A stretch of 64,000 bases of DNA from an uncultured Erysipelotrichaceae bacterium (lineage in GTDB: Bacteria > Bacillota_I > Bacilli_A > RF39 > UBA660): assembly GCA_902764145.1 (NCBI GenBank), contig CACWUS010000004.1:24753-88752 (forward strand), in the 5' to 3' direction. The notes under the pieces are model-generated. The model saw only the letters and a program-made list of their open reading frames with translations, did no database searches and was not told the origin of the DNA. Of this stretch, positions 47,059-56,231 are shown in pieces (within the stretch, counting starts at the first letter, position 1; each line of letters starts with the position of its first letter). Both the position numbers and the translations under genes were made by a program.

Positions 47059-47077
47059 GAATATTGCATTAGGAAAT

Positions 47078-47151
47078 GCAGGTGTAGTTTAATGGTAGAA
47101 CTTCAGCCTTCCAAGCTGCTAACGTGGGTTCGATTCCCATCACCTGCTCCA
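47078..47151 (+). tRNA. tRNA-Gly (anticodon TCC), attachment site of three elements
   Basis: Acceptor arms GCAGGTG and CACCTGC pair fully; the T arm GTGGGTTCGATTCCCAT is standard; the anticodon loop CTTCCAA gives TCC, reading GGA/GGG; CCA is encoded. The last six bases (GCTCCA) plus one T form the core shared by all four element junctions. The gene stays intact because the core lies at its extreme 3' end. Confidence 0.97.
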
Positions 47152-47152
47152 T
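47146..47152. repeat. Attachment core A (GCTCCAT) at the tRNA end
   Basis: The 7-bp core is repeated at 51597, 56232 and 63040. Inside it to the right lies TTGTAAAAATCGTCG, which recurs after core C as ATGTAAAAATCGTCG. Confidence 0.85.
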
Positions 47153-47190
47153 TTGTAAAAATCGTCGCACCAAGCGATGTTGAGATAAAG

Positions 47191-47217
47191 CTCAATTCGA
47201 AAGAATTGAGTTTTTTT
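47191..47217 (+). terminator. Element-borne terminator for the tRNA (element 1)
   Basis: CTCAATTC-GAAA-GAATTGAG followed by seven T, 40 bp after the tRNA. In element 3 the same hairpin has a compensated change (CTT...AAG). A smaller hairpin between the core and this one also shows paired changes (CGC/GCG against CGG/CCG). Confidence 0.85.
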
Positions 47218-47242
47218 GTCGTTTATGAAAGGTTGTGATGAT

Positions 47243-47524
47243 ATGTTAAATATTATTAAAGAAAAACTTGATTTAAGCCCCGATTTGAAGAAAAAGATTG
47301 ATTGGGCTAAGAATTATACTTCTACTTCTATAAAACTTGAGAAAGGCCATTTAATTAGATTAGAACCTAGTAATCTTGCTTATGTAGATCCACATAAAGT
47401 TATTATTAATGATTATACATTTCTCTTTTTCAATGGTATTAATTCTTTCTATGTTAATAACCTAAATGATAGACACAACTTATCTGAATTAGAAAACTAC
47501 TTTAAACTAGCTAAAAATTGCTAA
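47243..47524 (+). CDS. Small element protein, element 1 (candidate recombination factor)
   Basis: 93 residues from ATG at 47243, chosen because the homologue in element 3 has no ATG further upstream. It has a helical start (MLNIIKEKLDLSP), then beta-like stretches (HLIRLEPSNLAYVDPHKVIIND), and ends HNLSELENYFKLAKNC. 85-90% like the element 3 protein, and remotely like the 94-aa protein in the same place of element 2. No family recognised. Being small, basic to neutral, first in the element and next to the recombinase, it is a candidate excision (directionality) factor or regulator. Confidence 0.75.
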   Translation: MLNIIKEKLDLSPDLKKKIDWAKNYTSTSIKLEKGHLIRLEPSNLAYVDPHKVIINDYTFLFFNGINSFYVNNLNDRHNLSELENYFKLAKNC

Positions 47525-47527
47525 CTA

Positions 47528-47559
47528 TTGACTTATTTTAAAAAAGTGATATTATAAAT
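47528..47559 (+). promoter_or_regulatory. Promoter of the leader/recombinase transcript, element 1
   Basis: TTGACT followed by AAAAAGTGATATTATAAATAACC; the block from the last A run to ATAACC is unchanged in element 3 (after TTGACA at 56631), which supports it as the promoter. Exact -10 register is unsure (TATTAT or TATAAA). Confidence 0.65.
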
Positions 47560-47599
47560 AACCAGTGCATAGGTATGCTCTAGAAATGGAGGTACATCT

Positions 47600-47689
47600 A
47601 TGATTAAAAGCAAAGAATTAAATATTTATAATATAAATAATTTTGAGGAGTCAGTAGTATTTAGACTTTTAGTATTTAGACTTTATTAG
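47600..47689 (+). CDS. Leader peptide before the recombinase, element 1
   Basis: 29 residues ending ESVVFRLLVFRLY, with a strong ribosome site (ATGGAGG, 6 bp upstream). The last third is encoded in the 5' arm of a terminator hairpin. Element 3 has a 25-residue counterpart ending ESVVFRLY. A small in-frame duplication (AGTATTTAGACTT) has added LVFRL here. The end is conserved while the start of the peptide varies, as expected when the ribosome's position at the end matters. Confidence 0.75.
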   Translation: MIKSKELNIYNINNFEESVVFRLLVFRLY

Positions 47690-47709
47690 ATACTATTGGC
47701 TCCTCTTTT
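47645..47709 (+). terminator. Attenuator overlapping the leader peptide, element 1
   Basis: GAGGAG-CA-TAGTAT (47645-47660) pairs with ATACTA-TG-CTCCTC (47690-47705), followed by TTTTC. It lies between the promoter and the recombinase start at 47743. A ribosome held at the end of the leader would cover the 5' arm and allow read-through. Confidence 0.75.
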
Positions 47710-47730
47710 CGTTTATACGAAAGGAAATAA

Positions 47731-49560
<1,830 letters not shown>

Positions 49561-49801
49561 AAGCATCCATAATTTCATCCATAACAAATCCTTATAAAAT
49601 AAGGGTTTGTTTTAGTTTACCATCCATCTTTGTGGATGGATTTTGCAAGTGCAAAATAAGTTTTTCCCTATGAAGAAGCCTTATGAAATAAGGTTTTGAA
49701 ATAGTTTAAGGGAAAATCTCTTATGCTCTTATTATTTTTAATACCAAAAATAATGCAATTATGGTCGAAAATAATCCATAAACATCCACAATTGTGGATA
49801 T
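49561..49801. other. Structured noncoding region of element 1 (possible oriT)
   Basis: 240 bp without a gene but with many hairpins: AACAAATCCTTAT/ATAAGGGTTTGTT (49583-49611, followed by TTTTAG, perhaps the recombinase terminator), CCATCC/GGATGG (49620-49639), TTTTGCA/TGCAAAA (49641-49656), TTTTCCCT...AGGGAAAA enclosing CCTTAT/ATAAGG (49662-49716), and the perfect 16-bp palindrome ATCCACAATTGTGGAT (49784-49799). Its position between recombinase and cargo is where element 3 has oriT and mob. Confidence 0.5.
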
Positions 49802-49827
49802 AAAAAAGCAGATAAAAAAATCTGCTT
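49802..49827 (-). terminator. Intrinsic terminator of the Nudix transcript
   Basis: Stem AAGCAGAT/ATCTGCTT, then TTTTTTATAT on the minus strand. Confidence 0.75.
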
Positions 49828-49834
49828 CAATATT

Positions 49835-50296
49835 CTAAATCTTTCTTATTTCATATTTTAAAACTTTACATTTATCATCTAGTAAAAACTTACCTTCAAA
49901 CATTTCATCTTTAAATAAATATGGTGTAAATTTTAGATTTTGATCGAATTGATTTATAGTTGGCAAATCATTCATATCAATCCATTCTAATTCACCTTCA
50001 GGAGAGTTATGTGTTAATTCTCCTTCATATTGATCTGCTGTAAAAACAAATATTATTCCTTCAATTGAATCATGCCAATAAGAAATACCTTGTAATTTTG
50101 GATTTATTAAAGTTAATCCTGTTTCTTCATAGAATTCTCTAATAATACAATCTGAAGGTGTTTCATCAGTTTCAAATTTACCACCTGGTGGAGCATATAC
50201 TTGTCCCCATTTATTATAAAACTTAATCATTAATACTTTATTATCTTTTTTTAAATAACATGCTGTTGAATTATTATGAACAATTCTATATCCCAT
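49835..50296 (-). CDS. Nudix hydrolase
   Basis: Hydrolyses nucleoside diphosphates linked to other groups. The Nudix box is complete: GGKFETDETPSDCIIREFYEETGL fits Gx5Ex7REUxEExGU. 153 residues from ATG at 50296, where AGGAGG lies 6 bp upstream; the longer frame to 50350 has no ribosome site. It is the second gene of the cargo pair of element 1, after the HEPN-like gene (about 56 bp gap). Substrate unknown; could be a nucleotide signal or a tRNA/RNA cap product if the pair acts in defence. Confidence 0.9.
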   Translation of the reverse strand: MGYRIVHNNSTACYLKKDNKVLMIKFYNKWGQVYAPPGGKFETDETPSDCIIREFYEETGLTLINPKLQGISYWHDSIEGIIFVFTADQYEGELTHNSPEGELEWIDMNDLPTINQFDQNLKFTPYLFKDEMFEGKFLLDDKCKVLKYEIRKI

Positions 50297-50352
50297 ATTA
50301 AACCTCCTGTACTTGTTATATTGTATCATACAATAGCAAGTATTTACCATAT

Positions 50353-51453
50353 TTAATTATTTTTCATATATTCTATATCATTTTTATTTTCAATCCAATA
50401 TTTAATTACAGATCTTGAAATTAATGTTGAAATTGTAAATGCTATTTTATAAGCCTCAGCTTTTTTATCAATGGTGCCATTAGTACCTTCTACAAATTTT
50501 TTTGTTGCTTTTGTTTTTTGATTTAGCGTATTTAAATCTTTTAATATTTTTTCATAATTTCCGTGAACAATATCTGATCTAATATCATAAGTAAATTTTA
50601 ATAATGAACTTACTGCATTATTTGAACTTGGAGATAAAAACTTTTTAAGTATTAACCCTCCTTTTAAAACAAATGCTTTTTCAATATCTTCTTTTTCTCT
50701 TATAATTAAACTTTCCACAATAGTTATATTAGATATAATAGCATTTTGCATCATAGTGTAATCACAAAACAATAAATCTATGATATCAATAAATTTACTT
50801 ATTCCATTTATATCTAAACTATTTATGAACTTTTCTAAGTTTAATAAAAAGCCATTAGTTGTGGTAACTTCTTTAATTGTTTTATATTTAACTTTTGAAT
50901 AGTTAAATATGAATGAAAGCATTAAACCATGAATAAAGTATTTATCAGTTTTATCTAATGGATTATCCTCTAATATAAAAGAATAATCTTTTTTCATTGG
51001 TACATTTTTATTTAGTAATGGTGATTCATATATCTCGTTTAAAGACAGAATATTGGAAATAAATTTTTTCTCATCTTTAATTCCAAGTTCTAAGAATTTA
51101 GAGCTATCAACTTCAATTATCACCAATTTATTAACTATTTGCTTTATATAATCTATGTTATTGAAAACAAATCCAGATTTCAATAATCCAAATGAAGCGA
51201 TAATCAATTCTCTAACTTCATCACTTTTTATTTTTTCAATTTCAAGTAAGTATTTTATAGATGTCTCAGATATATCTTTATTTTTTTCATAAAAAGATTG
51301 TAATTCATCTTTTTTCGCATAAATATTTACAATATTATCAATTATAAATTTCTTTTCTTTTTTTGTTGCATTTCTAATGATAATACCCATTTTTTTAAAG
51401 CATATTTTTTTTCTCAAATTAAAATCAAAATAAACTGTATACATAACATGCAC
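50353..51453 (-). CDS. HEPN-like (ApeA-HEPN type) protein, element 1 cargo
   Basis: 366 residues. The C-terminal domain has a typical HEPN active site, Arg-x4-His, in YDIRSDIVHGNYEKI, preceded by FVLKGGLILKKFLSP; this resembles ApeA-type HEPN domains, which are RNases. The N-terminal ~250 residues are helical without a known motif (RNATKKEKKFIIDNIVNIY, ELGIKDEKKFISNIL). GGGAG lies before the ATG. First gene of the minus-strand cargo transcript, just inside the right end of the element. A defence or toxin role is inferred from the HEPN site and the context. Confidence 0.65.
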   Translation of the reverse strand: MHVMYTVYFDFNLRKKICFKKMGIIIRNATKKEKKFIIDNIVNIYAKKDELQSFYEKNKDISETSIKYLLEIEKIKSDEVRELIIASFGLLKSGFVFNNIDYIKQIVNKLVIIEVDSSKFLELGIKDEKKFISNILSLNEIYESPLLNKNVPMKKDYSFILEDNPLDKTDKYFIHGLMLSFIFNYSKVKYKTIKEVTTTNGFLLNLEKFINSLDINGISKFIDIIDLLFCDYTMMQNAIISNITIVESLIIREKEDIEKAFVLKGGLILKKFLSPSSNNAVSSLLKFTYDIRSDIVHGNYEKILKDLNTLNQKTKATKKFVEGTNGTIDKKAEAYKIAFTISTLISRSVIKYWIENKNDIEYMKNN

Positions 51454-51534
51454 ATCTCCCTCAAAAAAAATGATTATATATAAATATTATATCATGATTA
51501 TTTACTCTTTCACTATAATGTGATATATTTAATA

Positions 51535-51603
51535 TGTAATTGAGTTTTATCTCGTTACATTTGTCGGTAATTGTTTCTCAAACGAGATACACAATTGCTC
51601 CAT
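51535..51603. repeat. Right end of element 1 with core B
   Basis: GTAATTGAG...GGTAATTGTTTCTCAAACGAGATACACAATTGCTCCAT is nearly identical to 62977-63046 at the right end of element 3 (about 4 differences in 68). It contains an inverted pair TATCTCGTT/AACGAGATA (51548-51556, 51581-51589), a likely recombinase-binding half-site. Confidence 0.85.
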
Positions 51604-51611
51604 TTGAAGAC

Positions 51612-51649
51612 AACTTACGGACTAATTAAAGTTCGTAAGTTTTTATTTT
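51612..51649 (+). terminator. Element-borne terminator (element 2)
   Basis: AACTTACG (51612-51619) pairs with CGTAAGTT (51634-51641) and is followed by TTTTATTTT. Same place as the terminators of elements 1 and 3 but unrelated in sequence. Confidence 0.75.
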
Positions 51650-51728
51650 GTCCGTAGTCAGGCTTGGAAAGGCTTGTTCTACCAAATATAAAGATAATGT
51701 TCTCTTTCTAGGAAGGAGGACATTTTTT

Positions 51729-52013
51729 ATGCTTAAATTTAAAACTGTTGAAGAACTTAAACCTAACCCTAAACTTTTAGAACTAATTAAAACCTACACT
51801 TATAAAACTAAAAAAGGAAAAGTTAAAGTTCTTCTAAATACTAATTTACAGTTTATTGAACCAACTGAATATCTAATTACATATCCCATTACTCTTACTA
51901 TACTTGAATATAAAGTAAATGAAATTAGTAATAAACCATTCTACATTAAAGAACATAAGCAAAAATATAACTTAAAAGAAATTGAAACTTTTTTAAAAAA
52001 ATTTCAAATTTAG
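51729..52013 (+). CDS. Small element protein, element 2 (remote homologue of the 93-aa proteins)
   Basis: 94 residues from ATG at 51729 (GGAGG 9 bp upstream); a longer frame begins in the noncoding left end. FIEPTEYLITYP and FYIKEHKQKYNLKEIETFLKKF line up with LEPSNLAYVEP and FYVNTLNDKHNLSELEKYF of the element 3 protein. Its ribosome site lies in a hairpin with partner AATGTTCTC, followed by T6, so its expression may be controlled. Same position, size and pattern as in elements 1 and 3. Function unknown. Confidence 0.7.
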   Translation: MLKFKTVEELKPNPKLLELIKTYTYKTKKGKVKVLLNTNLQFIEPTEYLITYPITLTILEYKVNEISNKPFYIKEHKQKYNLKEIETFLKKFQI

Positions 52014-52036
52014 GGTATACTTTTTGCATTTAAGTG

Positions 52037-52178
52037 AGGAAACAATTAGAGAAATATTAAAAATTAAACTTCGTAAAACTTACTTTGATTAAGGAAACTA
52101 ATGAGAAATATTAATTTTTTTCAAATTTAGGGTTGTTTTTTTGCGTTTTTGTTAGGAAACATATGAGAGGTATTTTAA
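52037..52178. repeat. Three imperfect direct repeats before the recombinase of element 2
   Basis: AGGAAACAATTAGAGAAATATTAA (52037-52060), a close copy at 52092-52114 and a third at 52154-52178. In addition TTTCAAATTTAGGGT is repeated exactly at 52002 and 52119, the first copy spanning the stop of the 94-aa gene. They may be operators for a regulator of the recombinase, or leader structures. Confidence 0.55.
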
Positions 52179-52211
52179 TATTTCTCAAAATTGAAAGAAA
52201 GGAGGAAAAAT

Positions 52212-53993
52212 ATGAGATGTGGAGTTTATGTAAGAGTATCTACTGATGACCAAAGAGATAATGGTTATTCTATTGACTCACAACTTAGAATGATTAAAGA
52301 ATATTGTGAAAAGAACAATTATGATATTGTAGATGTCTATAATGATGCAGGACATTCTGGAAAAGATTTAATGAGACCAGAAATGCAAAGACTACTTAAT
52401 GATATTAAATCAAAGAAAATTGATAAGTTAGTTGCTATTAAAGTAGATAGATTAACTAGAAATAATTATGATGGATTTTGGTTACTTAACTATTGTGAAG
52501 AACATGATGTTAAGATTGAATTAATACTTGAACCTTATGATGTATCTACTGCTAATGGTGAAATGATATTTGGTATGAATTTAGTGTTCGGTCAACGAGA
52601 AAGAAAAGAAATTGGTGCAAGAACTAAACGTGCTATGGAAGAAATGGCATTAGAAAAAATACACCCTAATAAAGCACCTTATGGCTATATTAGGAACAAA
52701 GAAACTGGTCATTTAGAAGTTGAACCTATTGAAGCACAAGTTGTAAAAGAAATATTTGAACTGTGTAAAAAAGGTTATTCTACTAGAAATATCGCAACTA
52801 TTATGAAAGATAATAATGCTTATTTAAAACAAGGTAAATGGAAAGCAGATAGAGTCTATAAAATACTTACTAATTCTATTTATATTGGTGTATTTGAGTA
52901 TGGAAAGTATAAAAGAAAGCCACAAGATATTTTAAGAGTTGAAGATTACTGTGAGTCAATTATTGATATAACTACTTGGAACACGACAAGAGCAAATTTA
53001 GAAAAAAATAAACATCCAAACTATGGAGAGCATATTCATTTATTTGTAGGATTAGTAAAATGTCCGTTATGTAATGAGATACTTGCAGCTAGTGAATCAT
53101 TTAAAACTTATAAAGGTAATACCAAAGTTTACTACCATTTAAGATGTAAAAATACTAATTGTAAAGGTTATGGTTATCACTATAATTCAGATAAGATTGA
53201 AGACAAATTAAAAAGAATTTTAAATGAATTAACTAGATTTATGTACGATAATTCTAATGAAATAATTACTTGTAGTTCTACTAAAAGTAAAGAAGTAAAA
53301 GAAATAGAAAAAGCCATTGAAAAACTAAAAGTTCAGGAAAAAAGATTAGTAGATTTATATTTAAGTTCTACTTTAGATGTAGAAACTATCAATCATAAAA
53401 ATGATGTTATTAAAAAAGAAATAGATAAACTAACTAAAAAGAAAACTACACTTGATCCAGATAATGACTTTAAAGAATATACAGTAGAACTTCTTAAAAA
53501 GTTAGACTATGTAGAAGATAATGGAGATTTTATCTTTAAAAACAATTTAAGTTTTGCGTATTTATTTGATAGTTTAAATAAAAAAGCACAAAAAGAATTA
53601 ATTAATAGATTAATATCATCAATAGAAATATCTAGAGATGATAACTACAATATTGAGATTAAAAACATCAAATTTACAGAAGAATTTATCTCTAAAAGTA
53701 CAAAAGATTATATTGATTATTTAAATGAATTACTAACTGATAATAATATTGGTATAACTTATAAAGGGCAAATTAACAAAGAAAGATTATTAGAATTAGA
53801 AAAAGATTATACTATTATGTCTTTAGGAAAAATGGAAAATAATCAATATTCTGAAGAAGAATTAAACAACTATATTGATTTAATGAAAGAACATTTCTAT
53901 GTAGATGGAATTATAAATTGTCCTTATATTGAAGGTAATAATATAGTTGATACCTTAATTCTAATACCAAAAACTGAACTTATAAATGTTTAA
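52212..53993 (+). CDS. Large serine recombinase of element 2 (TnpX group, distinct)
   Basis: 593 residues from ATG at 52212 (AAAGGAGG 6 bp upstream). Catalytic Ser-10 in YVRVSTDDQ; resolvase domain to about 145; recombinase domain with GYIRNKETGHLEVEPIEA and WKADRVYKILTNSIYIGVFEYG; zinc-ribbon (VKCPLCNEIL and RCKNTNCKGYG); coiled coil (about 355-420). Only distantly related to the other two recombinases, yet it uses the same tRNA site. Confidence 0.95.
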   Translation: MRCGVYVRVSTDDQRDNGYSIDSQLRMIKEYCEKNNYDIVDVYNDAGHSGKDLMRPEMQRLLNDIKSKKIDKLVAIKVDRLTRNNYDGFWLLNYCEEHDVKIELILEPYDVSTANGEMIFGMNLVFGQRERKEIGARTKRAMEEMALEKIHPNKAPYGYIRNKETGHLEVEPIEAQVVKEIFELCKKGYSTRNIATIMKDNNAYLKQGKWKADRVYKILTNSIYIGVFEYGKYKRKPQDILRVEDYCESIIDITTWNTTRANLEKNKHPNYGEHIHLFVGLVKCPLCNEILAASESFKTYKGNTKVYYHLRCKNTNCKGYGYHYNSDKIEDKLKRILNELTRFMYDNSNEIITCSSTKSKEVKEIEKAIEKLKVQEKRLVDLYLSSTLDVETINHKNDVIKKEIDKLTKKKTTLDPDNDFKEYTVELLKKLDYVEDNGDFIFKNNLSFAYLFDSLNKKAQKELINRLISSIEISRDDNYNIEIKNIKFTEEFISKSTKDYIDYLNELLTDNNIGITYKGQINKERLLELEKDYTIMSLGKMENNQYSEEELNNYIDLMKEHFYVDGIINCPYIEGNNIVDTLILIPKTELINV

Positions 53994-54019
53994 AAATTAA
54001 GAAAGGATTGAAAAAAATT

Positions 54020-54376
54020 ATGGAAATAAAATATACAAGACAGGGAGATTATTATATTCCTAATTTATATTTAGAAAAAGATGAAGAATGCGGAAGAATT
54101 GGCAAATATGGAATGTTAAGATTACACTTCATTGCTCAAAACAAACAAGCACTTTATGAAACACTTTTGATGACAAATAAACTAACTCATCATCTTCTTT
54201 TAGTCAGTGATTCTTGTGAAAGTTTATACAAAATACTAATGGAAGATTATATTAAAAATGATGAAAGACTGTCTGAAAAAAGTAAAGAATTAAATCCGGT
54301 GGAGTGGACAAAATTAATGAATAATTACAAGAATATGGCTGAAGAAATTGTCTTAAATGAATATGTTTTTGTATAA
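54020..54376 (+). CDS. tnpV: TnpV-like transposon-encoded protein
   Basis: MEIKYTRQGDYYIPNLYL, IGKYGMLRLHFIAQNKQALYETLL and PVEWTKLMNNYKNMAEEIVLNEYVF follow the TnpV family, known from Tn4451 and related clostridial elements. About 118 residues. Its role is unknown; it is always carried with TnpX-type recombinases. It lies 26 bp after the recombinase gene and ends at a strong terminator. Confidence 0.85.
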   Translation: MEIKYTRQGDYYIPNLYLEKDEECGRIGKYGMLRLHFIAQNKQALYETLLMTNKLTHHLLLVSDSCESLYKILMEDYIKNDERLSEKSKELNPVEWTKLMNNYKNMAEEIVLNEYVFV

Positions 54377-54385
54377 ATAATCTCT

Positions 54386-54428
54386 AAAAAAGAGGAAAAA
54401 ATTATTAAAATAATTTAATCCTCTTTTT
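54386..54428 (+). terminator. Intrinsic terminator of the recombinase-tnpV transcript
   Basis: AAAAAGAGGA pairs with TCCTCTTTTT around an AT-rich loop that can itself pair. Confidence 0.75.
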
Positions 54429-54441
54429 ATATTTTTCTAAA

Positions 54442-54516
54442 TATGGGAGTAAAAGTCGTGTCTAGCCAGCACTGAATTTATACTCCCGCATAAATTCTAC
54501 TATGGGAATTCCCATA
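54442..54516. other. Structured noncoding region of element 2 (possible oriT)
   Basis: TATGGGAGTA (54442-54451) pairs with TACTCCC-GCATA (54481-54492) around AGTCGTGTCTAGCCAGCACT, and a perfect 16-bp palindrome TATGGGAATTCCCATA follows (54501-54516). Same place as the structured region of element 1 and the oriT of element 3: between recombinase and cargo. Cannot be told from a terminator-rich spacer by sequence alone. Confidence 0.45.
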
Positions 54517-54527
54517 CCCTTTATTTA

Positions 54528-55364
54528 TTATATTTTCTCTTTATCTATACCTCTTAATTCAAAACTATTATAAATTTTTGTCATATCTCTGTACTTTCCT
54601 TTTTTTATTTCTTCTTTGTATGATTCAAACTCAATATTATCATTATTATTATTTAATTCTTTGTCTATATCATAAGGAACAGAAACTAGTTCATAAGATA
54701 TTTTTTCATCTATATTTTTAGAATCAAAATTACCAGATATAATTAAATAATTAGCTACAGTTGTGTTTTTAACATTACCATCTTTTTCATCATTTCTGAA
54801 AACATCAATAGCATTCCCAACTGATCCAGTATTTATAATTATTCTATTATATATTTTTTGAACATATGGTGTATGAATATGGCCATAAATTAATACATCA
54901 GCTTTTTCATTAGAAATAGTATTGCAACTTGGTAAAAATAATTCATACAATCTATCAATCTTATCTATATTGCCTGCAAACTTATCTATCTTTTCAGGAT
55001 GTGCGTGAACTAATCTAACAAGTCTACCACTCATATAAAATTCATAGCAGTAAGGTAAATTATTTAAATATTTTTTGGTTTCATCATTTAATTTATTTTT
55101 ATTCCAAGTTATTCTATTAATTTCAGACGGTGTTTTAGTTGATAAATCAATATCACTGGTAAAGTATTCATCACAATTACCCTTAATTATAACTTCACAT
55201 TTTTCTTTCACTAAATCGACGCACTCTTGCTGATGAGTTCCTTTTGCAATTATATCGCCAAGACAAAATATTCTATTTATGTTTCTTTCTTTTATATCAT
55301 CTAACACTGATTTTAATGCCTCTAAATTACCATGTATGTCTGAGATTATTGCTATTCTATCCAT
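54528..55364 (-). CDS. Calcineurin-like metallophosphoesterase, element 2 cargo
   Basis: Metal-binding motifs of the family are complete: ISDIHGN (D, H), FCLGDII (GD), KGNCDE (GNxD), HAHPEK (H) and YGHIHTPYVQK (GHxH), then NTGSVG. Closest in layout to YfcE/MJ0936-type phosphodiesterases, with an added C-terminal ~60 residues. It may cleave a cyclic nucleotide or nucleic acid. It overlaps the DUF4145 gene by 8 bp, so the two products are made together. Confidence 0.88.
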   Translation of the reverse strand: MDRIAIISDIHGNLEALKSVLDDIKERNINRIFCLGDIIAKGTHQQECVDLVKEKCEVIIKGNCDEYFTSDIDLSTKTPSEINRITWNKNKLNDETKKYLNNLPYCYEFYMSGRLVRLVHAHPEKIDKFAGNIDKIDRLYELFLPSCNTISNEKADVLIYGHIHTPYVQKIYNRIIINTGSVGNAIDVFRNDEKDGNVKNTTVANYLIISGNFDSKNIDEKISYELVSVPYDIDKELNNNNDNIEFESYKEEIKKGKYRDMTKIYNSFELRGIDKEKI

Positions 55365-56091
55365 TTTTATTTTCCTTTCCTGATTTCATTGATTCTGCAT
55401 CATCAACAATTAGAGACATTGATATAAAATATACCAAAGCATCAATAAAATTCTTCATATCATTTATATCTCTATCATCTTGTATCTTTATATAATGAGC
55501 TTCGTCATTTCCTATCCATTCAGATTTTTCTGCAAGTGTTTTAATCTTATCATTATCAATATAATCTTTTAAACATTTCATCATCCATGTTGACTTTATT
55601 TCTTCAGCCTTATCTGGATTATTATAAATTGCAAAATCTTTTATTAAAAATTCTAGTGCCTTTCTATAACCTAATCCGGCTATTTCATCTAATGAATATT
55701 CTTCAGCTTTAAGAGCTTGATTATATATTTTTACAAACTGAGGAGAAACATTATTAAGTTTATCATCAAATTCCCTTTCTTTAAAGTTAACTGGGGCTGA
55801 ATGATTTAACTTTATCATATTGTAATTTTTATCACTGTATTCTTTACTTCCATCAGATAATGTTCTTGCAACTTTTCTATTAATTTCATATTCTGATACT
55901 ATTAATGAATGACATCCATTACAGTAATCAGCAACTGATAAAATTTCCTTATCATCTCTGGAATGTACAATACCATATAAGTTTTGTGGCGCCAACGCTT
56001 TTTTACAGTTTGGGCATTCTTCTATTGTTTCATAACTTACATTAACTCCAGTATTATCATTTTTTCTAATAAAGTTTTTAGTTATCTTCAT
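55357..56091 (-). CDS. DUF4145-type protein with zinc-ribbon, element 2 cargo
   Basis: An N-terminal zinc-ribbon (EECPNCKKAL and YCNGCHSL), then a helical DUF4145 domain (SLDEIAGLGYRKALEFLIKDF, EIKSTWMMKCLKDYI, LAEKSEWIGNDEAHYI). DUF4145 is HEPN-like and common near restriction and defence genes. WIGNDEAH corresponds to the conserved W-G-N-x-x-x-H part. AGGAGGT-like site before the ATG. First gene of a two-gene cargo operon with the phosphoesterase. Confidence 0.78.
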   Translation of the reverse strand: MKITKNFIRKNDNTGVNVSYETIEECPNCKKALAPQNLYGIVHSRDDKEILSVADYCNGCHSLIVSEYEINRKVARTLSDGSKEYSDKNYNMIKLNHSAPVNFKEREFDDKLNNVSPQFVKIYNQALKAEEYSLDEIAGLGYRKALEFLIKDFAIYNNPDKAEEIKSTWMMKCLKDYIDNDKIKTLAEKSEWIGNDEAHYIKIQDDRDINDMKNFIDALVYFISMSLIVDDAESMKSGKENKNG

Positions 56092-56231
56092 AATAAACCT
56101 CCAAGATATTTGTTGAAATTATTATACTATAAAATAACAAAATTCTCCATACTCCCATTGAAATTTAATATGAATTCATATATAATATTCTTAGAAAGAG
56201 AGCATTATGGTTCGTAAGCTGTTGCTTAACC

